64,000 nt of DNA from Juglans regia (Eukaryota > Streptophyta > Magnoliopsida > Fagales > Juglandaceae), in assembly GCF_001411555.2 (NCBI RefSeq), contig NC_049916.1, forward strand, positions 7,963,889 to 8,027,888, read 5' to 3'. Within the stretch, counting starts at the first letter, position 1. Each line of letters starts with the position of its first letter. Positions 59,096 to 64,000 of the stretch are shown here, piece after piece. A program made the translations under genes and the position numbers. The notes under the pieces are model-generated. The model ran no database searches. It was not told the origin of the DNA and saw only the letters and a list, made by a program, of their open reading frames with translations.

Positions 59096-60855
59096 GGGTC
59101 TAGTCCATTGAAAACCTATCACTAATAATAAGAGAAGGGGTAAAGTCAAGAGATCAAGCAAGAAGAGATCAGACAAGTTGACTCAAAGTCCTAAAAGGAA
59201 AGAGTTTCATAAGGCAAGCAAGACTCAATCACTCCAAGGAAGGAAATAAATTTCTAGAAGAGGAGATCTCTACAAATCTAGATGGGCTCTCTACGACTTC
59301 TCGATGCACAGACTCCACTATGTACAATAGCTTTGAATGATCTTCTCTCAAGAGATTATCTTCAACTTGCTGAACAGAGTGCCGGAGATATCTTCTTCTT
59401 CAGAAAAGGGGTCTTCGACCTTTATTGTACAGAGAGAAATGAGATATCAAGAGAGATTGTAAAGTACTCATACTAGAAGAAACACATGACACAACGGTCA
59501 AGTCTCTTCCTACCCCAACGAAATATCGCGAAAACCTCATTGGACTATAAAGAACTTCCTCACCCACAATGGAGTGAAGCCACATGCCACAGTTAGGATT
59601 GTCAGCATTTTCTAGCTCTGGCAAGGTGGTCCTCGGAGGCCTTTACTCAGCCACACAGAGCCCCCTTGCAAAAAGTTGCTCGGCCATAGTTCCACGAAGT
59701 GAGTTGATTGGCCACACAGTGGGTTGCTCAACTATCACCTTCCTTGACCATAGTAAGTTCCTCAGCCACAAAGGATTGCTTGGCCTAAGTAGGTTGCTCA
59801 CATAGTTGCCCGTCCATTGTTCACTTTTGCCAGGCTATAGAGACTTTGCATGTTGCCATTTCTCACTGCTTGCCATGCTTCAATCTTGTTGGAATTGTTC
59901 ACGCAAGTTTGTTGGTCTCAATAAGTGCTTGACACAGTAGTTTGGTCGGTACCATCACCTCGCCCATGATAGGCTGCTCACATAGTAAGTTGCCTGTTGC
60001 GCACATCACATGGCAACCAAACCACAAGCGTAAACCCACAGATCCACCCCAAAGGTGACCATAAAATTTCTTCGGCCGTTTTTAGTAAAATCCCATGGAA
60101 TTTGAAATGAAGGATATATGAACAATGAATTTAGCTAGGCGATACAGTTAAAAAAAAAAAGTAAAATTCCAACAAAAAAAAAAAAAGAATTAAAGCTACT
60201 TGACTCAGAGTTAGGTGATATGAGCAATGAATTAAAGCTGCTTGACTCAGAGTTGAACTTACCTTGACTCCAAGAGAGTGAAAAAAAAAAGAATTATTTA
60301 GAAACGGACAATCTCCATTGCTACAAAAACTCTCAAGGACAGACAACTTCCCTATGCAAAAATCATTCATCAGAGAACAATACCAGCTGGGAAAAATTGA
60401 AAGCAACAGTAAAATTACTCTAGTTTGTCTCTCAAAATTGCTATTTGAATCTCATTTTTCTACTAACAAAATTTAATTTTTGGAGATTTTTTCCACAAAA
60501 CTCCTCGGGAATCGCAGTGTCTTCACACCCTGGGGACATATTTTACTACAAACCACCCGTGCGGCATGAAACATCGGCTACAACGCCTCTCTTGGGCACC
60601 ACTCAAGCATCTTAAATATGTTTTCATCATAATAAAATTGTTCGTATCGCGAGCACCCCAAATCTTCATCACACTCCTTGGCTACCCGAGGGCCTCATCT
60701 GTGCACCTCAAGCAATCACCACATTCCTTTGAAATGACTCATGTTTGTAAATCTCAAACTCCCAATTAGGATTATCTACACTAACCAGTTTGACTCACCA
60801 ACGTGGTCAGGCCTCGCCTCCCGTAGCAGCAGTACGGTCGAGCATCACCTTCAAT
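59096..60855. other. Repetitive sequence, unassigned
   Basis: No gene recognised. 59630-59990 has irregular repeats of TTGCTCGGCCATAG/CCTCAGCCACAAAGG-like motifs. 60150-60300 has poly-A tracts and a duplicated GAATTAAAGCTGCTTGACTC-like phrase (60187 and 60230). The spans around 59280-59480 and 60560-60770 are open by chance only. Confidence 0.4.
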
Positions 60856-61215
60856 AAAGTTGAGTCCCTTGACTCGCTGTGAACAACGAGCGGTGACAGT
60901 CCCTTGGCTACTTGGCTCTGCGCAAACAAAATCCGGCTCCCTTAACTCACTGTGAACAATTGGCAGTGACAATCCCTTGACTTTCTGACCCTCGTGCAAA
61001 TAAAAGCCGAGAACCTTGATTCGCTTCGAACTATGGGCGATGACAATCCCTTGATTACTTCGACCATCGCCCTAAAAGTTGAGTCCTTTAACTCGTGGTG
61101 AATTATGGATGATGACAATCCCTTGATTGGTTAGACCCTCGCCCTCAAAGTCGAGTTCCTAGACTCACAATGAACTTTGGGCAATGATAGTTCCTTGACT
61201 GCTTTGGCCCTTGCC
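60856..61215. repeat. Tandem array, unit about 73 bp, five copies
   Basis: Each unit reads AAAGTTGAGTCCCTTGACTC, then a GTGAAC-like stretch, GATGACAATCCCTTGA and a CCCTCGCCCT-like end. Units start near 60856, 60930, 61004, 61075 and 61146. It stops about 30 bases before the LTR start at 61245. Confidence 0.8.
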
Positions 61216-62624
61216 CATAAACCTGAGTGTCCTTGCACTTGTACTGTAATAGCTCGCCAGAAATTTAGTGGATAAATTTCTTTAAACTTTAGGAACGCCG
61301 TGAAAACCCATAAATATTTCACGAATTGAGCAATCTCTTAGATTCCAATCTATCACCATAGTCAGTCTCTGACCTACTATGGTGTCAGAAACATTGTTTT
61401 ATTTAATCGAAGTACTTAGGAGTGTGAGATTGAGAAACAATTTGTGCCATTTATCTTAGATAAATATTTAGGATTTAACAACGATCATTTTAGTCGATTA
61501 TTTTAAAAACACATATAGCAAAACAATTATCACATAATCAAAAGAAAAGAAATCCTCATAAATGTTTTTTTTCCAAATATCTCACAAAAAAGTTTCAAAT
61601 CTCAATAAAAATATCTCAAAAACTATTTGAATTGCCTTTAAAGTTTAAATAAAATCTTTGATTACCTATAAAAACTTGTGATTATATGCATTTATGTTCA
61701 CTTCTGGTCATTAACGTCTTCCACTATGTTTTTTGGCTATGCATTTAGAGTTTATGATATAGCCTATATATGTGTTCTTCTCAGGAGGAAAGAGAAAAAG
61801 CAAGTCAAGTTCAAAAGACATCGGGAAAACTTTAAAGAGAAAGTTTATCAATAACGGCAACGCTATACAATTGTGAGAACAACATGCAGCTTAGATAGGA
61901 ACACCCCATGAGGTAACAAGGAAACTATACAGCTGCTCATAATCTCGAGCTCAAGGGAAGGTCATATTGAACAAGTAAGGGCGAGCAAGTGGTAGGTGGG
62001 GTTAGCACTGGGTGAGCAATGCTCGAAGGTGAGCAATGCTTGTATCAAGGGTGAGCAATGGTTAGGCAAGCGTAATACAAGGTGAGTAAGTTAAGGGTGA
62101 GAAAATGTTAGGTGAAGCATTGGGCGAGAGCCTAGAACATGTTTTACAAGCCTTACTACAAGTCTCAAATAGAACCGAGAGTACAATCCTTGTACTTCCA
62201 TGCAAATCCGAGCAAGTGCTCGGAAGCATACAAGGTATTCGCTCGGTACTTTATTTCACCAAACAACGTCGTTTTGCAATGGTGTACCTTCAAGTCAGAG
62301 GTATTCACAAACTCCACCACCACGTGAATCCCATCTCGACCATCACTGTTGGCGTTTGCAACCTTTTTACCAAGTGGGAAGCATTCACAAGCGGTAGAAC
62401 TGAGCTTCTCCCTCCTTGGTCAAACTTTTAAGATGCACAAAACATGTCACTTTTGTCCCTAACCCTTCCCTCATTCAACGTACACCTGGATAGTGGGATG
62501 CTCACCAATCAACCAACTAACTATGACGAGGAGAAGTCAGACCCGTGAAGACAAACACTTTTCCCTTTTAACTCCAAGCCACTCAGTCTTCGTCTCCCCA
62601 CATCTTGTTTTCTGTAACTCAAAG

Positions 62625-62626
<2 letters not shown>

Positions 62627-62673
<47 letters not shown>
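62627..62673. repeat. (CT)n microsatellite
   Basis: About 23 uninterrupted CT units. Confidence 0.95.
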
Positions 62674-62676
<3 letters not shown>

Positions 62677-62876
62677 TGCCCTAGCCATCACTCTAGAAAG
62701 GAAAACCCTAATGCCAACGTCTAAAGCTTAAGCCGCACCGTTTCACCTCATTTGCCCTAGCCAACACTACCACGTTTTACTGTTCGATTCAAACCTCTTA
62801 GTTGTTGGTTGGTTTTCGCTTATAAATTGATAGTTAAATTTTTGGGTACGACTTCTTGTTGTATCTCACGTTTTGA

Positions 62877-63280
62877 GAAGATATTTTGAAGACTAATGGT
62901 ATGTTTGCAAAATCTTTATGTTTTTATGCTCGTATAGAGGATTGCTTATTCATGATATGGTAATTTTTACCTCACATTTGTTGGTCGGTTGTTTTAATAA
63001 AAAGGTGATATTTTTTAATGAATGCTTTGTATTTTTAAACAAAAGAGGAGTATGTGGATGTGTGCATGAACCACGATTCCAAGTCAAGATGGGACATTAT
63101 CTTGGTGGATTTCCTCTGGTCACTCGGGAGTATATAAGAATTGAGTGAAGCCTCTTGGGTTGACACCAGGCTATCAATGGGCTTAGGAGGCAGGATAGTA
63201 ACACTCTTGGGTCAAGTTATGGTGAAAGTGAATACGCGAAACCAATACGGTTCTTGAGATGAAGTCACATGTGAGGTCGT
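62877..63280. repeat. Internal duplication, copy 1
   Basis: GAAGATATTTTGAAGACT onward matches 63665-64000 with an offset of 788 bp, through GTTGGTCGGTTGTTTTAATA and AACAAAAGAGGAGTATGTGG to GAAGTCACATG. Copy 2 lacks about 70 bases near 63155-63235. Confidence 0.85.
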
Positions 63281-63664
63281 TACCCACATGTATTGCGAAT
63301 GCAGCTAGGGTGTATGTACGACCATTTTAGGGGAGATCGTGGTGCACACATTAAAAGAAAACTGGTTTTTAAGTTGGTCTTATGGTGGTCGGAGGACCTA
63401 AGGTTCTCGAGCTATTAAGCTTGTGTTTGATGTTTTGAGCATTGGATGCTCGTTAAGTTACTGCTAGAGTTATATATAAATTTGTTGCTTGGGTTGCTAC
63501 GTATTGAGTTTATTATTACTATTTATGTTGCTTGAAAAATGCTATTTTGCTCAGTTTCTGTGTTGTTGAAATTAAATGCATATATGTATATTCTTGTTAC
63601 TTGGAGTGCTACATTTCCCTGAAGCTTGTTCTTTTAAGATCACAAGTTTTATTTTGTTGCTCGG

Positions 63665-64000
63665 GAAGATATTTTGAAGACTGATGTTCTGTTTGAAAAA
63701 CCTTTATGTTTTCATGCTTATACAAAGAACTGTTTATTTATGATATCATAATTTTTATCTCACACTTGTTGGTCGGTTGTTTTAATAAAAAGGTGATATT
63801 TTCTTAATAAATACTTGTTATTTTTAAACAAAAGAGGAGTATGTGGGTGTTTGTGTGAACCATGATCCTAAGCCAAGATCGGGCATTATCTCGGTAGATC
63901 TTCTCTTGTCACTTGGCAGTGTATAAGAACTGAGTGAAGTCTCCTGGACGGATACACGAAGCCAATGCAGTTCTTGAAATCAAGTCACATGCACGATCGT
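63665..64000. repeat. Internal duplication, copy 2 (cut by window end)
   Basis: Second copy of 62877-63280, with scattered substitutions; it runs to the window edge. Confidence 0.85.

Larger units (their letters stand above)
61245..64000 (+). mobile_element. LTR related to the one in the hAT element (right end beyond window)
   Basis: Starts TGTAATAGCTCGCCAGAAAT and aligns with 27725 onward for about 250 bases, including the ACTTAGGAG / ATTTAGGATTT motif pair. Further right are GGTGAGCAATGCT repeats (61990-62110), a TC microsatellite, and a large internal duplication. The end of the LTR is not in the window, and no protein domain is seen. Confidence 0.5.

Noticed and set aside
59282..59476. 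64-codon frame starting MGSLRLLDAQ
   Set aside because: Lies in repetitive unassigned sequence and has no domain or conserved neighbours.

Overview
This is a window of a plant nuclear genome: spliced genes with GT-AG introns, AT-rich spacers, and most of the length made of transposable elements. The translated genes and elements are of eudicot type. A recurring family of short elements with TGTTTGGA-like ends and CATCTCATCTCA-like interiors makes me think of Fagales, perhaps Juglandaceae, but that is recall and not proof. I recognise two host genes, both on the minus strand: a caleosin/peroxygenase (18468-21711, six exons, 201 codons, apparently intact) and a ubiquitin-conjugating enzyme variant of the UEV1/MMS2 type (46387-50918, four exons read with confidence; the short last exon was not identified).

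Layout. 1-6.9 kb: AT-rich sequence with small inverted-repeat elements, among them two ACCGG-rich elements abutting in opposite orientation, and a 51-58 bp minisatellite. 6.9-15.1 kb: a CACTA (En/Spm) element with recognisable terminal inverted repeats, a six-exon Transposase_24-type pseudogene with four in-frame stops, and a 245-bp subterminal tandem array. 15.1-18.4 kb: remnants and unassigned sequence. 18.4-21.9 kb: caleosin gene and promoter. 22-25.8 kb: intergenic, several MITEs. 25.8-31.8 kb: a decayed hAT element (BED finger, dimerisation domain) split by a 2.25-kb LTR. 34.9-42.7 kb: a three-level nest, with a solo LTR inside the 3' UTR of LINE-B and LINE-B inside the ORF2 of LINE-A. 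43.45-46.24 kb: a solo LTR with a perfect 5-bp target duplication, lying 143 bp past exon 4 of the UEV gene and carrying a 47-bp tandem array in which each unit folds as a hairpin. 46.4-50.9 kb: UEV gene, with a third ACCGG element 237 bp upstream of its start codon. 52.4-59.1 kb: two LINEs head to head (LINE-C minus, LINE-D plus). 59.1-64 kb: repetitive sequence with a 73-bp tandem array and the start of another LTR related to the one in the hAT element.

The two host genes have no visible functional link. The most unusual signal is the hairpin minisatellite (45293-45640): in several units both arms of the stem change together and the loop stays nearly constant. The insertion order can be read for most elements from target duplications and split reading frames.
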